Positions 21,371-32,953 are shown, counted from the stretch's first letter. The stretch: DNA of 64,000 bases from Maniola hyperantus (GCF_902806685.2 NC_048555.1:6324001-6388000), one strand, 5' to 3'. Numbers and translations are program-made. The notes: a model not told the origin generated them from the sequence alone.

Positions 21371-23143
21371 TCAGATTCTGCTCATCACTGAAGCTGCTGT
21401 TTTTCTCATGATTGTATAAAAATCGTCGGTATGAGCCTTCGTAAACATCAGCGACCCACTGCAGAACCTCGGCAGCACCAGCCCCATCAGCACTCTGAAT
21501 CCTTTATTGTATTGGACACGCAAGTCGTTGTAGGCCCTCTGCGTATAGAATAGAATAGAATAGAATGTTTTTTTATTCATGTAAACTTTTTAAAAGTGCT
21601 TATGAATAGTCAGGTTTAATTTACCACTGGTTCGGAATGCCGTTCCTACCGAGAAGAGACCAGCAGAAACTCGGCATTTAACATTGTAATTTTCACTTTA
21701 CAATGTTATTATAACCGTACTATACAAGCCATTGCAGGCCCCGTGCATTGCGGAGCAAGTCAAATCCAAGCTTTATTATCGTTTACATAGTCGCGACTGT
21801 ATAATATGCTTTTTTTAGGAGCATACTTTTAACACATTTTTTAACTTGTGTAAAGGCAAGTCTAAAATTGCTTGTGGAATTTATTATAAAAATATTACAC
21901 TCATTCCCACAAATGACTTTCGCACCTTCCAGAGGCGGAGCGCAGGAGTAGCTAGCTTTATTTTGTTTCTAGTTTGCCTATCATGGAGATCACTGATTTT
22001 TTTGTAACTGTGAATGTTTTGTCGTACAAAAATTATATTATTGTAAATATATTGGGAAGCTACTATATGACACCCACAGGTTGCACGTGTAGAAAGTTTG
22101 GCAATATGCCTTAAAGAGAGTTATTTTTACTTGTTTGTTGCAACGTGCGAACCTACGGGCTACCATATTGCATCGGACCGCCATCGCCCTGCGCCCCCTC
22201 TCTATGTCCTTTATATCAGACATGTCCTCTGTAACAATATGCCCTAGATATTTAAACTTTGCGACTCTTTTTAGGGGGAGTCCGTTAAGGGTCACAGGAG
22301 GGATATCATCGGACGAGTTACCTTTACTCTTAAAAACTAGTAGTAGTGACTCAGCATACGACTCACAACTCTTGAGCAACATTCTAAGTGCGCTAATTGA
22401 TTGACTCAGCAGAACCATATCGTCTGCATAACTTAAGTTATTAACCATAGTGCCATCAATCGAGCAGCCAATTCCGGTTCTGCAGAGTCCATCAATCAGC
22501 TGATCAATGTAGACATTAAACAGAGAGGGAGATGTTAGGCCACCCTGTCTAACTCCACACTCAAGGTGATATGCATCAGACAAAGCACCAGCCCATTTGA
22601 CCCTGTTCGTTTGTGATCTATACCAGAACCTCAATATATTAACCAAATCTGATTGTACATTGAGGTCCCTTAACTTTACAGCTTTTCGTAACAAACAAGG
22701 TCAAATGCCTTAGTAAGATCGAGAAAAGTGGCATAGACAGGTGTCTTCCTGTCAGTATAGTATTTTACAGTCTGCTTGAGCGCTAGTATAGCAATTTCCG
22801 TGGTCCGGGATAATAAATTGCTTCTGAAGCCAAACTGTGCGTCGTTTAATTTTGTATATCCACAAAGCTGGCGGTCAAGCAGACCATCAAACACCTTCCC
22901 AAATATTGTGGCTAAGGTAATTGGGCTGTAATTACATTTATCTGCAATATCGCCCGTTTTATTTTTAACAACAGGCACAACTACACTGTCCATTAGGTCT
23001 GCAAGAAGGTATGAGTGTCGGATACAAAACGTATAAAACATCGCAAGAATCCGGTAAACGTGAGAACCAGCATGCAACAGTTGGTCCACACTCAGCTTAT
23101 CATGTCCTGGAGCCCTTCCTCTCGCTAAGTTATTTATTTGCAA
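21371..23143 (-). mobile_element. Non-LTR retrotransposon reverse transcriptase, split and degraded
   Basis: Three minus-strand pieces belong to one polymerase. 22676-23143 has the fingers region (ARGRAPGHDKLSVD) and the A-motif FLDLTKAFDLV. 22038-22694 has VRQGGLTSPSLFN, the catalytic SYADDMVLLSQ and KFKYLGHIVTED. 21371-21580 has the C-terminal AYNDLRVQYNKGFRVLMG with an HTDDFY stretch. A frameshift separates the first two. Between the second and third lies a foreign insert (about 21545-22090) beginning with the GGTTCGGAATGCCGTTCC repeat. The element is inactive. I did not assign a clade. Confidence 0.85.
21545..21700 (+). repeat. Dispersed LINE-tail-like repeat inserted in the LINE
   Basis: (AGAAT)n then TTTTTATTCATGTAAACTTTT and GGTTCGGAATGCCGTTCC, as at 13258 and 25930. 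Confidence 0.7.
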
Positions 23144-23331
23144 TATATCGTAATAACCGAAAAGTTAGAGGTGCGTGCCTGAGATCAAACCTCCCTCCCT
23201 CTCGAAAGGAGCAGAGGAGCAATAAGTTTTAAAAAAGTACAATTTTAAACATGATTTTTAAACCAAATACTTACATACATTTTCATTTTCTTCCTTCTAC
23301 GTCTTTAGAATAAGTACTTAATTCCTTATAA

Positions 23332-23555
23332 TCCATACTTCTATACTCCATACTAATATTATAAATGCGTAAGTAAGTGTGTATGTCTGTCTGCTAGCTT
23401 TTCATGGCCTAACAGTTTAACCAATTTTGATGAAATTTGGTACAGAGTTAGCTGAGACATCCCGTGGAAGGATTGAAATGGACTACTTTTTATCCAGGAA
23501 AATCAAAGAGTACCCACTGGATTTTTAAAAACCCGTATTTTCAATTTTCAAAGTA
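23332..23555 (-). repeat. Interspersed repeat (TGATGCCCGCGACTTCG family), truncated
   Basis: CCATACTAATATTATAAATGCG, then CTAGCTTTTCATGGCC and TTTGATGAAATTTGGTACAG. The GCGACTTCG end is missing. Confidence 0.8.
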
Positions 23556-23564
23556 AGAGGCTTA

Positions 23565-23735
23565 TTTATGCCAAGTGGGGTATCACGATAATATGAACTA
23601 TACATTTTAAAACAGATTTCTACTAATTTTTAAGCATAGTAGTTTTTGAGTTAGGCGTGCAAAATGTCGAAAAAATCTTGGGTACAGAACTCTTGGTGCC
23701 CGAGTCAGTCTCGAACTTGGGCGGTTTTTTTTACA
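23565..23735 (-). repeat. Interspersed repeat (CCGGCCAAGTGCGAGTC family), 5' fragment
   Basis: GCCAAGTGGGGTATCACGATA to GCCCGAGTCAGTCTCGAACTTGGGCGG, inverted and diverged. Confidence 0.65.
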
Positions 23736-23929
23736 ATCCCGTGAGATATTTTTGATTTTCCAAGTTAAAAGTAAGCTATGTCTGTCATTGGGAATGTAGA
23801 CTATCACTGTACTGTACCCAATTTTTGTCAAAATTCATCGGGTAGTGGATGGGCCAAGATAGACAGACGGACCGATTAAAGGACGGTACGGCTGGACAGA
23901 TTATCTGTGGCTACCAGACATTGTAAACT

Positions 23930-24345
23930 TTGTCTCTGTCCCAGGTATGTCCTGGTAAATTCAGATTCCAACTCCTTAAACTGTGCTGCAGTGGTACTGC
24001 CTCATCTAAACGTGAGGACTAAGGATCTGTCGATTGTGTGATTGCGGCTATCAGGTATACACTCTGTCATGATACTCCAGCTTCCAACTCGTCAACCTGA
24101 TACTGCAGTGGTACTGCTCATCTAAACCGTGAGGACTAAGGATCTGTCGATTGTGTGATTGCGGCTATCAGGTATAAACTCTTTCATGATACTCCAGCTT
24201 CCAACTCCTCACCTGATACTGCAGTGAGTACTACTCATCTAAACCGTGAGGACTAAGGATCTGTTGATTGTGAGTAGATATTGTAGCTACTAGACTAAAG
24301 TAGGTAACAATACTCCAGATTCCAACTCCTCACCTCATGCCCCTA
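23930..24345. repeat. 117-bp minisatellite, about 3.5 units
   Basis: GAGGACTAAGGATCTGT starts at 24014, 24131 and 24248, an exact 117-bp period. CCAACTCCTCACCTGATACTGCAGTG recurs in the same register. It is non-coding. Confidence 0.9.
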
Positions 24346-24435
24346 ATATATTAATCTGGCTGACGAAAGAAAAGACTGGAAAAGCGCGGCAAATTAAAAA
24401 ATATCAGTATGGTAGCTCTGAAATTAGTGTGATAG

Positions 24436-24618
24436 ACCTGCCCCCCAATTGTGTAAGAATAACCATTTCATCATCGCTATCGCAATCGTCAATAAATTCT
24501 GCCCTTTGATTGGCTGTGAAAAAATGTAAACAGCGAATCAAACAATCAAAGGGCAGAGATTTCTTGACGATTGCGATAGCGATGAAAATGGTGTAATCTT
24601 ACACAATCGGGGGGCTGG
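24436..24618. mobile_element. Palindromic MITE, about 180 bp
   Basis: GCCCCCCAATTGTGTAAGA faces TCTTACACAATCGGGGGGC. Further in, ATCGCTATCGCAATCGTCAA faces TTGACGATTGCGATAGCGAT, and TCTGCCCTTTGATTG faces CAATCAAAGGGCAGA. It would fold into one long hairpin. Confidence 0.9.
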
Positions 24619-25159
24619 AATAAACTAAGTAATTTGATCGAGCAGAAATAAAAATAAGTATTCTAAAGACAGGAAATAGTACATTACTGCACGAGACCGG
24701 GAAGTAAATGTTTTCTGGTCGAGTGTGAGAGACGGCCCGAGCCTTGGCGAGGGCGTCTATAACACGAGGCTAGAAATTAGCACTCCCAGTAGAAGCATGT
24801 AATAGTGCTTGTCAAAAATTAACCGAGTACCTATATGAAATGAAATTACCGTGGTCCGTACAAATTCAAACTTATGATATGTTTTTTTTTTTTTTTTTTT
24901 TTTTTTATTAACTATCAAATATTGAACATTTTACAAATACTTTTAACACAACAAAAAAACCACTAAGGTTTAGTATGTTGCTTATCATTCCGTCCATTAA
25001 TCGATTTTGGGTATAGTGCTTCCATAAATAATATATACATTATGTATAGAGCACTAGCACTAGGGAGCGTTACATGATAATAATTTGTTATATTTAATTT
25101 TTCAAAAATGGGAATTGTTAATATTTGTTTTTGAAAGTATGATTTTAACTTGTGTTACA

Positions 25160-25260
25160 GTTAGTGTAAATCTCTATGGACTAAAATCGTAGTTTAAAAT
25201 ACGCCATAAAGTTAAAATGGCGCGTGAGAAGTCATTTTTACTTTGAACCAATCTACAGTG
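25160..25260. mobile_element. MITE fragment (CGCGCCATTTTAACT family)
   Basis: CTCTATGGACTAAAATCGTAG and GTTAAAATGGCGCGTGAGAAGTCA are the right half of the family; the left end is missing. Confidence 0.55.
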
Positions 25261-25324
25261 TATAATTTTTTAGAAAAAATAATTACTATTTGGTTTTGAG
25301 TCAACGTTCTATACCGTCACCACG

Positions 25325-25412
25325 CGCTTTTATCCCGGAAAATCAAAAAGTTTGCACGGGATTTTTAAAAAACCTAATTTCACGCGAACGAAGTCGCGGG
25401 CATCAGCTAGTA
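25325..25412 (-). repeat. Interspersed repeat (TGATGCCCGCGACTTCG family), fragment
   Basis: CTTTTATCCCGGAAAATCAAA to GCGAACGAAGTCGCGGGCATC then AGCTAGT, inverted. Confidence 0.8.
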
Positions 25413-25571
25413 CCAAATAAGTTACGAACACCACAGGGAAGGACTAAGTAAATAAAAAATCAAGAAAATTAATCATATTGCTTCTTTTATTAGGTATGTC
25501 TTAATAATATTTTTCGTACAGGGCTTTCTTTATTGTAAACTCTCTCAGCTGTACTGGAGCAATTTAACTAC

Positions 25572-26935
25572 TTAATCCAGACTACAAACGTACCCAACAG
25601 CTTCGAGGAGTGAGAATACGATTTTCAAAACTGCTGCCGCGAGGAGGACCACCTTATCGCCCAACAGTCCCAGGACCGTTTTGACGGTTAAGCCTACGGT
25701 ATCTGTAATGTCTTCTACAACTCCTGTAACACCTTCTAATACATTTGGTGTACAATCCATAGTTTGAATTATGCATACCAGCATAATAGCGGCTAAGATT
25801 ATTACCTGCGAAATGAAATGAATATGTTACAAGATGTTACAACAAAAGTTAGATACCTAAGTACCTATAACTTAGAGTTTCCTAGTTAGGGTGGGGATCG
25901 AGGTTCGATTCCTGGCAAGCACCTCTTACTGTTCGGAGAATAGAATATAAAAGAATATATTTTATTCAAGTAGACTATATTACAAGTGCTTTTGAATCGT
26001 TAACTAGTATAATTTACCACTGGTTCGGAATGCTGTTCCTACCGAGAAGAACCAGCAAGAAACTCGGCGGTTGCTCTTTTAGTTTTGTCTCTTTTAGTCT
26101 TTTTCAGTTATGCAAGTTTTAAGCAATTGCTTTAACAGTGAAGGAAGACATCGTGAGTAAACCTGCTTGCTTGAGAGTTCTCCATAATGGCCTCAAAGAT
26201 GTGTGAAGTCTGCCAATCCGCACTTGGCGAGCGTGTTAGAGTATGGCCAAACTTTGTCATTCCAAGATCCTGCTCAGTGGTGGGCCGGCGATTGGTTGAT
26301 CATTATGATGAAGTAGGTATAGCAAGCCTAAATGCTTTAGGTACCACGTGGATTACGTAATACGCAATACTGACTGCATGAGTTCTTTTCGGTGTTTAAG
26401 AATCCGACAAGGAACCTTGCCTCCAGTCCGTCAGTTTGTTGTCACGCTATTTTAAAAATAAGGTATACTTACGAATTGTCATCATCATTAGCATCATCAA
26501 CCGATAGACGTCCACTGCTGGACACACGCCACGGCCTTCCACCGCACCGCCTGAATCCAGCGGCTCCCTGCGACTCGTCTGATGTCGTCCGTCCACCTAG
26601 TGGGGGGTCTTTCAACACTGTGCGGACGGTGCGAGTTCGCCATTCCACAGTGAACATTAACAAGTATAATAGAACTAGCTGATGCCCGAGACTTCGTCCG
26701 CATGGATTTAGGTTTTCAAAAATCCCGTGGGAACTCTTTGATTTCCCGGGATAAATAGCCTATGTCCTTCCCCGGGATGCAAGCTATCTCTGTACCAAAT
26801 TTCATCAAAATCGGTTGAACGGATGGGCCGTGAATGGCTAGCAGACAGACAGACAGACAGACAGACAGGCACACTTTCGCTTTTATTATATTAGTATGGA
26901 TAATTAAAAGAGTAAGAACTTACCTTGGATGTCAT
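25572..26935 (-). CDS. Secreted hydrophobic peptide of the short-exon cluster
   Basis: Exon 1 (26924-26935) encodes M-T-S-K and ends AAG|GTAAGT. Exon 2 (25572-25805) starts after TTTCGCAG in phase 0. The signal peptide VIILAAIMLVCIIQTMDC is followed by TPNVLEGVTGVVED, giving about 81 residues in all. After the predicted cleavage the chain is dominated by Val, Leu, Gly and Ala with a few Asp/Lys (KTVLGLLGDKVVLLAAAVLK), suggesting one or two membrane-active or aggregating helices. It ends CSLD. AATAAA-type signals lie near 25487-25492 and 25529-25534 (minus). The promoter (GATAAG plus TATA, 26984-27003) matches that of the 19.66-kb gene, and the signal peptides align, so these two are paralogues with very different mature parts. 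Function unknown. Confidence 0.75.
25875..26310 (+). repeat. tRNA-derived SINE interrupted by another repeat
   Basis: The B box GAGGTTCGATTCC (25900) and the SINE body after 26090 (GAAGGACATCGTGAGTAAACC, CACTTGGCGAGCGTG) are separated by a GGTTCGGAATGCTGTTCC repeat at about 25930-26080. Confidence 0.65.
26470..26660 (-). mobile_element. RTE-like LINE 3' fragment
   Basis: CATCATCAACCGATAGACGTCCACTGCTGG and the GATGTCGTCCGTCCACCTAG block match the LINE ends at 37155 and 49745. It is a short relic in the first intron of the peptide gene. Confidence 0.75.
26675..26900 (+). repeat. Interspersed repeat (TGATGCCCGCGACTTCG family), near complete
   Basis: ACTAGCTGATGCCCGAGACTTCGTCC to CACTTTCGCTTTTATTATATTAGTATGGA with a (GACA)n run. 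It ends 24 bp from exon 1 of the peptide gene, on the intron side. Confidence 0.85.
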
Positions 26936-26983
26936 GGTTGTACTGAAAACTGACAATGGTAACTATTAGGCGAAACTTTCCGA

Positions 26984-27003
26984 CTTTATACTAATTTCTT
27001 ATC
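26984..27003 (-). promoter_or_regulatory. TATA box and adjacent GATAAG site
   Basis: GTATAAAG (26984-26991) with GATAAG at 26998-27003 on the minus strand. The conserved block continues outward as ATTTATTATATTTTGATAAG, nearly identical to the 19.7-kb promoter. Confidence 0.6.
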
Positions 27004-27229
27004 AAAATATAATAAATGAAAATATTTATTGAAATGTCCTCCTTCTCCTATCATTTCAGGTTTTTGAATAGATACATCTGCATTTATATTTTATCTATTG
27101 CAGTCAAAATACAAAACCTGGTTTTCGATAAAACTTTTATGAATTCTACACGCTAATATTAGTGTTGATAGTGAATTTTTTAGTAAAGACAAAACTAGCA
27201 TGTAAACCAAAACTATGCAAAACGCTAAT

Positions 27230-27445
27230 CCATACTAATATTATTATAAATGCGAAAGTTTGTCTGTATGTCTGTCTGCTAGCTTTTAACGTCCTAACAG
27301 TTTAACCGGTGTTGATGCAATTTGATACAGAGTTAGCTTACATCCCGGGGAAGGACATCTACTTTTATTCCGGAAAATTAAAGAGTTCCCACGGGATTTT
27401 TAAAAACCCAAATCCGGATGAAGTCGCTGGCATCCTCCAGTTCTA
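27230..27445 (-). repeat. Interspersed repeat (TGATGCCCGCGACTTCG family)
   Basis: TCCATACTAATATTATTATAAATGCG to CAAATCCGGATGAAGTCGCTGGCATCCTCCAG. Confidence 0.8.
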
Positions 27446-27489
27446 AATAAATAAAAACCTAAAGGATAAACATCTTCGTATGATTATTA

Positions 27490-27491
27490 AG

Positions 27492-27527
<36 letters not shown>

Positions 27528-27895
27528 GCCTGTGGACATCCACTGTTGGACATAGGCCTTCCCTAAAGAGCGCCACCACACCCGGTCCTTAGCCTTCCTC
27601 ATCCAGCCACTTCCCGCCAGCCACTTTATATCGTCGGTCCATCGTGCTGGAGGGCGTCCCACACTACGCTTGCTTAAACGCGGTCTCCACTCAAGGACTT
27701 TCCGGCTCCAACGGCCATCGCCTCTACGACAGGCATGACCTGCCCACTGCCACTTCAGCTTGCTAATAGTTTGGGCTACGTCAGTGACCTTGGTTCTCCT
27801 GCGGATCTCCTCATTTCGGATCTTGTCCCTCAAGGAAACTCCTAACATAGCCCTCTCCATAGCTCGCTGAGCGACTTTGAATTTTTTACTGAGAC
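27490..27895 (-). mobile_element. RTE-like LINE 3' end with (ATG)n tail
   Basis: The minus strand reads RAMLGVSLRDKIRNEEIRRR, KWQWAGHACRRGDGRW and a GRPPARWTDDIKWLAG end, about 111 residues. It finishes in a (GATGAT)n microsatellite (27490-27526), the usual RTE tail. The polymerase core is absent. Confidence 0.85.
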
Positions 27896-28419
27896 TAATT
27901 AGTAAGGCCTTTTGCAGCAGGAAAATTTCTAATCTTATGAGAAACCTGAAATTTTACACGGACGAAGTCGCGGGCAAACTGCTAGTATTAGTATGGATTA
28001 GTATGAATGTCGAGGTAACTGTTTGCGTTTCTAGAAATTGCATGCCTATTAGATAGGTATGTAAATGAGGTTAAGTATTAGGTATAAGGTACTATATTGA
28101 CTTTGGTATCATTTTATGACAGAATATAAAATGCCGATAACACAATTAACTGAACGGTAATGAGGCATTTTATCACTACCCGCGGTCATTACCTTCATAC
28201 TTTGGAGAATTTCGATTACCTATTTACGTAAGTATTAGGACAATTTGCATACATTACTATTATCATAATTATTATTATGTTTTTCACTAATGTGAAATAC
28301 ATGGTATAATGAGTGTAGCTATAATTAGCTACACTATAATTGTAACTATAGAGTACTATCTACAACCTACTTTTAATTATTTTTCAGGAAAGCTACAAAC
28401 TTAATCAATAAAAGTAAAA

Positions 28420-28740
28420 AAAAGCGGTAATAGCATAGCGTAGTGTTTAAGGCGTCCGCCTTCTTTTCGGAAGGTCGGGGGTTCGATCCCGGGCACGCAC
28501 CTCTTACTTTTTGGAATTATTTGCGTTTTTAAAACAATTAAATATTAAATGCTTTTACGGCGAAGGAAAATCGTGAGGAAACCTGCATGCCTGAGAGTTC
28601 TACATGTTCTCAAAGGTGTGTGAATTCTGCAAATCCGAATTAGACCAGCGTGGCAAACCATGGCCTAAACCCTTCTCACTCTGAGAGGAAACCCGTTCTC
28701 TGTAGTGGGTCGGTAATGGATTTAATATGATAATGATGAT
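28420..28740 (+). repeat. tRNA-derived SINE with (GATGAT)n end
   Basis: AGTGTTTAAGGCGTCCGCC and B box GGGTTCGATCCC, the body GGAAACCTGCATGCCTGAG, then TAATGATGATGATGATG. The tail resembles the RTE LINE tails here. Paralogue at 40320-40640. Confidence 0.8.
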
Positions 28741-29350
28741 GATGATGATTCCAACTACATAGAAGCGCGCGCACTCCGAAATTAATTCTACACCAGATTT
28801 TAATTGATTTGAACTCTTTAAGTATTTCAAAACGCACCGCAACTCACCGCACCGCAGTGCGTGCTCTCTCTTAGGAAACTTGTAACAAAATTTCGAGTCT
28901 TCGACGTCACTGGCAGGCGTCAAATGTACTTTCATTTGACGCTAGGTAGCCTATGAATCGACTATTTTTCTTTGATTTCACGTCACCCAATATTTGACAT
29001 CCGTCGATTCAGAATCAAACCGAGAGTTACCTCACTCTAGTTCACTCTGTCATCGGTCTACAAATTTCTGCGCGAATCGCAACGCGTCTATTCTTTATAC
29101 TAACTAGAACAAATCTGTGTCCCTCAGTTGCGTCGCAGCATACGCTCGTGGCATAATATGTCTGCCTCAACTGCACTGCCCTGCAAAATCTACAGTAACG
29201 CCAGCTGCGTCTCAGCATACGACCTCCCAAAACGCCCGAGCCGAGCGAGCACAACGCCTACAAACAATTATTGTAGGCGTTCCAATATATTCCTTGTGCC
29301 CATTATTATTGCTGCTGTAGATATAATTTTTACATAAAAAAAATATATTA

Positions 29351-29550
29351 AAAAAACCGACTTCCAAAACCACTACAAAGTAATAAATAACTTTGTTTCT
29401 ACACGTGTATGTATGTTGAAGTCAGGCAAGGGTCACGCTTTGATTTCTAGTTTCTGTTGTTGTCGCCCGACTTCACACATACATACAGTATACACGAGTA
29501 GAAACAAAGTTATTTTTTACTTTGAAGTGGTTTTGGAAGTCGGTTTTTTT
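29351..29550. mobile_element. Palindromic MITE, 200 bp
   Basis: AAAAAACCGACTTCCAAAACCAC faces GTGGTTTTGGAAGTCGGTTTTTTT. AACTTTGTTTCTACACGTGTA faces ACACGAGTAGAAACAAAGTT. Confidence 0.9.
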
Positions 29551-29589
29551 AATATTTTTTTTTATTTTAAGCTTTTTAGTGAGCAATGA

Positions 29590-29965
29590 GTACTTACTCA
29601 TTGCTTGGTACCTAAAATATTAATTCACCAGCAAAACTTTCCAAATCAACACGGCTTAGGAGTTCAGTACCTTCCAGCATCAGGATTGAAGAGCTGAGAC
29701 TTGGAATTCAATAACAAAGTCTATGCTCGGCATTTACAATGTTATTTCACCAGGAACAGTTCGTGAATCTCTATGGTTTAGGAGTGATGTACCATGCATC
29801 ATCAGGTTTGAGGTGTTAAGACTTGGAGTGTAATCATAAAGCCGTTGCTTGATACCTAAAGTATTAATTGACCATCAGAAATTCCCGAATCCCCACGGCT
29901 TAGGAGTTCAGTACCTTGCAGCATCAGGATTAAGGAGTTGGAACCAGAAATTTTTATGAGACCAC
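29590..29965. repeat. About 122-bp minisatellite, three diverged units
   Basis: TTAGGAGT recurs at 29656, 29779 and 29900 within a CACGGCTTAGGAGTTCAGTACC and CAGCATCAGGATT context. It is followed by the TTTTTGGAAGTCGGTTAAAAAT end common in Lepidoptera. Confidence 0.85.
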
Positions 29966-30631
29966 CACGGAAACATCCTCTGTTGATTAAAAAAAATTGC
30001 AAATCGGTTCAGAAACCTCTAAAAATCGATGTACATAGGTACCTACATAAAAAAACGGGCTGAATTGAGAACCACCTTTTTGGAAGTCGGTTAAAAATAG
30101 CGAGTAAACGAGCAGGCGGGTCATTTGCACACCAGAGGAACCGCCAATGCGTTGCCGGCCTTCCAGGAGTTTGTTGGTCCGCCCCCCTTGAACAACCCTA
30201 TGTTATGTTATAATCTAATGGGAACACGGTAAAAGGGAGTTGATTCCACAATTTGCATGTGCGTGGAAAAAAGGATCTGGCACAACTGGCGGTCGAAGTG
30301 CACCCATGTGGTGAGGGTGAAATTGCTTACGGTGGTGTGCGGTGCGGTTGTAGAAAAAGGAGGGAGAATGAGATAAAACAGCTCTTCAAACAACAGAACT
30401 CCCCATTGTAAAATTAATTAGCAAACCATTACAATGTTATAATTAAAATATAATGTCGGGAAACATTATTTCCCTATCTGTCTCGACGCGTTTTCTGTAC
30501 AGTAAGCAGACTTATGTTAATGTCGAATAAATAGAAACATAATTGTTCAATTAAGATATAATATACTTACACGAAACATGATTATGTCGTCTATACTTAC
30601 TATAAATATGAGTATGTGTATAGAATATTAT

Positions 30632-30639
30632 TATAAAAG
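30632..30639 (+). promoter_or_regulatory. TATA box of peptide gene, duplicate 1
   Basis: TATAAAAG, 84 bp upstream of the ATG at 30716. The same box lies at the same distance in duplicate 2, and about 250 bp of upstream sequence is conserved. Confidence 0.6.
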
Positions 30640-30715
30640 ACAACTGAAGCTAACGAGCCACACAGAAACTATAATATCTTAATTTGTGCAAATTAAATTT
30701 TAAAAGGACAGAAAA

Positions 30716-32471
30716 ATGGTATCAAAGGTAAATGGTATTTTATAATAATTTGGAATTATTTGATTTTTTATATTTTTTTTTCATAGACTTAATGAAAAGT
30801 TAACATTTTACACCACACTTTTAGACCAAAGCTGCTTTTAGCTTTTATTGTTTGTTTTTAAGGACAATGGGCTAGATACAAGGACCTTGGTCCTCAAGAA
30901 CGGCCACTTCCCTTTAGATTTTACTTAGACGAAACAAATCATAACAGTTTGACCCAAACTGGTCTGGCACGCGCTGGCTTTCTCTATATAATATTATGTC
31001 TCTATATCTCTATGATGTATTTCACGTATCGGAAGTGTGTGCATATTGCCCATTGTTCTACAAAATACATAAGTTATAAATATATATTACTAGCTTCTGC
31101 CCACGGCTTCGCCCGCGTGGCCTACACGAAACAAATGGCATTTTTTCAGAAACAAACATTATAACATCAGGACGCGCACCCTGAACAGCACCGAATAACA
31201 CATATAACCTTCCAACCCCCATTTCATCTCTTGGGGGGATTTTCTCATAGTCGTTTCTTAGCTGACACCTAACCTCAAGAAAAAACCTACTTTCCAAATT
31301 TCAAGTTAATAATATCAATAATTTAAACTTTCCCATACAAACTTTCATCAACTATTTTACCACCCTTATGGGCGAATTTTTCAAAAATCCTGAAACACGT
31401 ATTTCTTCATTTGTGACCGAGAACCCAAATACAAATTTTCATGCAAATAACTTGAAAAATGACGGACTTTCATACAAACTTACATCCCCCATTTAACCCA
31501 CTTAGGGGTGGAATTTTGAAAAATCCTTTCTTAGAGGATACCTACTCTTTACAAAGAATAGACCCTCCAAATTTTATGTCTTTAGGACCAGCGTTTAGGC
31601 TGTGCGTTGATATATATGTCAGTCAGTCAGTCAGTTAGGACTTTGAGTTTTATATATATAGATATATATATATATTTATATACCTATTATTACTAAAGGA
31701 AAAAATTTGGAGTTGAGATATCAGCCAATCATGCTGGTCAAGCAACGTTGAGTTTAGTCACTAACTGGATGGGTGACCGACTTTGGAGGTCCGGTCTTTT
31801 TGTTTCCTCTCACTAATATCAACCGTAAAACCAAGAGTCGATAAATCACTTTCTTTTAGTCGAGTCTTAATAATGGAGAAAGATCTGGGAGCCTACCGCT
31901 TTATTATCACAAGAAAACTTATTTTTTTAAACAAACATAAATAGTAGGTACTTTTTAAATATCACATTACAATGAATATTTCGGTGTATCAAAAACCTAA
32001 CCGGGTTTATCCGTGCACCGGCATTCCTTGTGCTCGCTCGTTGTTTATTAAATTACATTTTTAACACCCCTAACACTAAAATTGTTTCAAACTAATAACT
32101 ACGAGAACCTAAGAATCCTAAAGTCTACTCTACTTGCTTAGTACTAATTATACATGACTTATAACTATTCTGATCAATGAAAAGGGGTGACAACCCCTAG
32201 CAATGAGGAATACGACACACAAGGACATTGACTTAAAACTTAATATTTTTTTAAGGTAACAGCTGTGTTCAGCGTTATTATGCTCATCTGCATGATCCAT
32301 TCTTCAAAATGCGCTGTGTTGCCAACAAGCGATGACACAATAAATAAAAAAGATACAGGAGCCGTCGAACAAAATACTAGTGTTAACACCCAAGTTGAAG
32401 TTCATAATTATATTCAACAAAAAAGGGGTCTTTTAAATAAATTAATATTAGATTCATTAATAACCCTTTAA
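30716..32471 (+). CDS. Secreted peptide with dibasic C-terminal cleavage site, duplicate 1
   Basis: Exon 1 (30716-30727) encodes M-V-S-K and ends AAG|GTAAAT. Exon 2 (32256-32471) starts after TTTTTTAAG in phase 0. The signal peptide (VTAVFSVIMLICMIHSSKC) is followed by AVLPTSDD, giving about 75 residues in all. The mature part is polar (Thr, Asn, Gln, Val) up to NYIQQKR, then ends in GLLNKLILDSLITL. A Lys-Arg pair right before an amphipathic 14-residue tail looks like a prohormone-convertase site releasing a small peptide (inference). The last 25 residues are identical in duplicate 2. AATAAA at 32548-32553. A second terminal exon with the same acceptor phase lies 0.93 kb downstream (33402-33611). 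Peptide class unknown; antimicrobial or signalling peptides are alternatives. Confidence 0.75.
31090..31670 (+). repeat. Interspersed repeat, long variant of the CTCGCGACTTCG family
   Basis: CTAGCTTCTGCCCACGGCTTCGCCCGCGTGG at the start, two CTTTCATACAAAC-type internal segments, and a (GTCA)n end with TATATATATAGATA. It lies in the intron of duplicate 1. Confidence 0.8.
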
Positions 32472-32771
32472 ACTTGTATAACCAATTACAAATAACAATC
32501 CTTTCATAGATCAGTTATTATATTATACACCTTCCGTTTTAAGCACCAATAAATATTCTTAAATATCAAGGGGAGTTTTATTAAACACAGATTGAGTACT
32601 CCAAGGCCGATTTCTGATAATGTTAGGCTATGAGAGCCATTGTGATTAATGAAAATATGTCACCACCGTCATCAATGGGGAAAACGACACACACATACAC
32701 CTTTATATCAGAGTGAACTAGAGCGATGGAGCTCTCGGGTTGCTCCTGAAACGGCATCTGTCAAATATTAA

Positions 32772-32953
32772 GTACAGTGCCCGGCAGAAAGTAACGTACA
32801 CCAGCATTTAGAATGACATTTCGGCTTTGTAGAGCGTTGTCTCTGTCACTCAAACCTACATGACGTTTTGTCGGTCGAACGACAGAGAAAACGCTCTACA
32901 AATCTGCTATCTCCTTCTAAATGTCGATGTACATTACTTTCTGCCGCGTACTA
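32772..32953. mobile_element. MITE (GGCAGAAAGTAATGTAC family)
   Basis: GTACAGTGCCCGGCAGAAAG faces CTTTCTGCCGCGTACTATA, and TTTGTAGAGCGTTGTCTCTGTC pairs with GACAGAGAAAACGCTCTACAAA. Copies at 42931-43118 (same site in the duplicate, so inserted before duplication) and 57390-57573. Confidence 0.85.
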
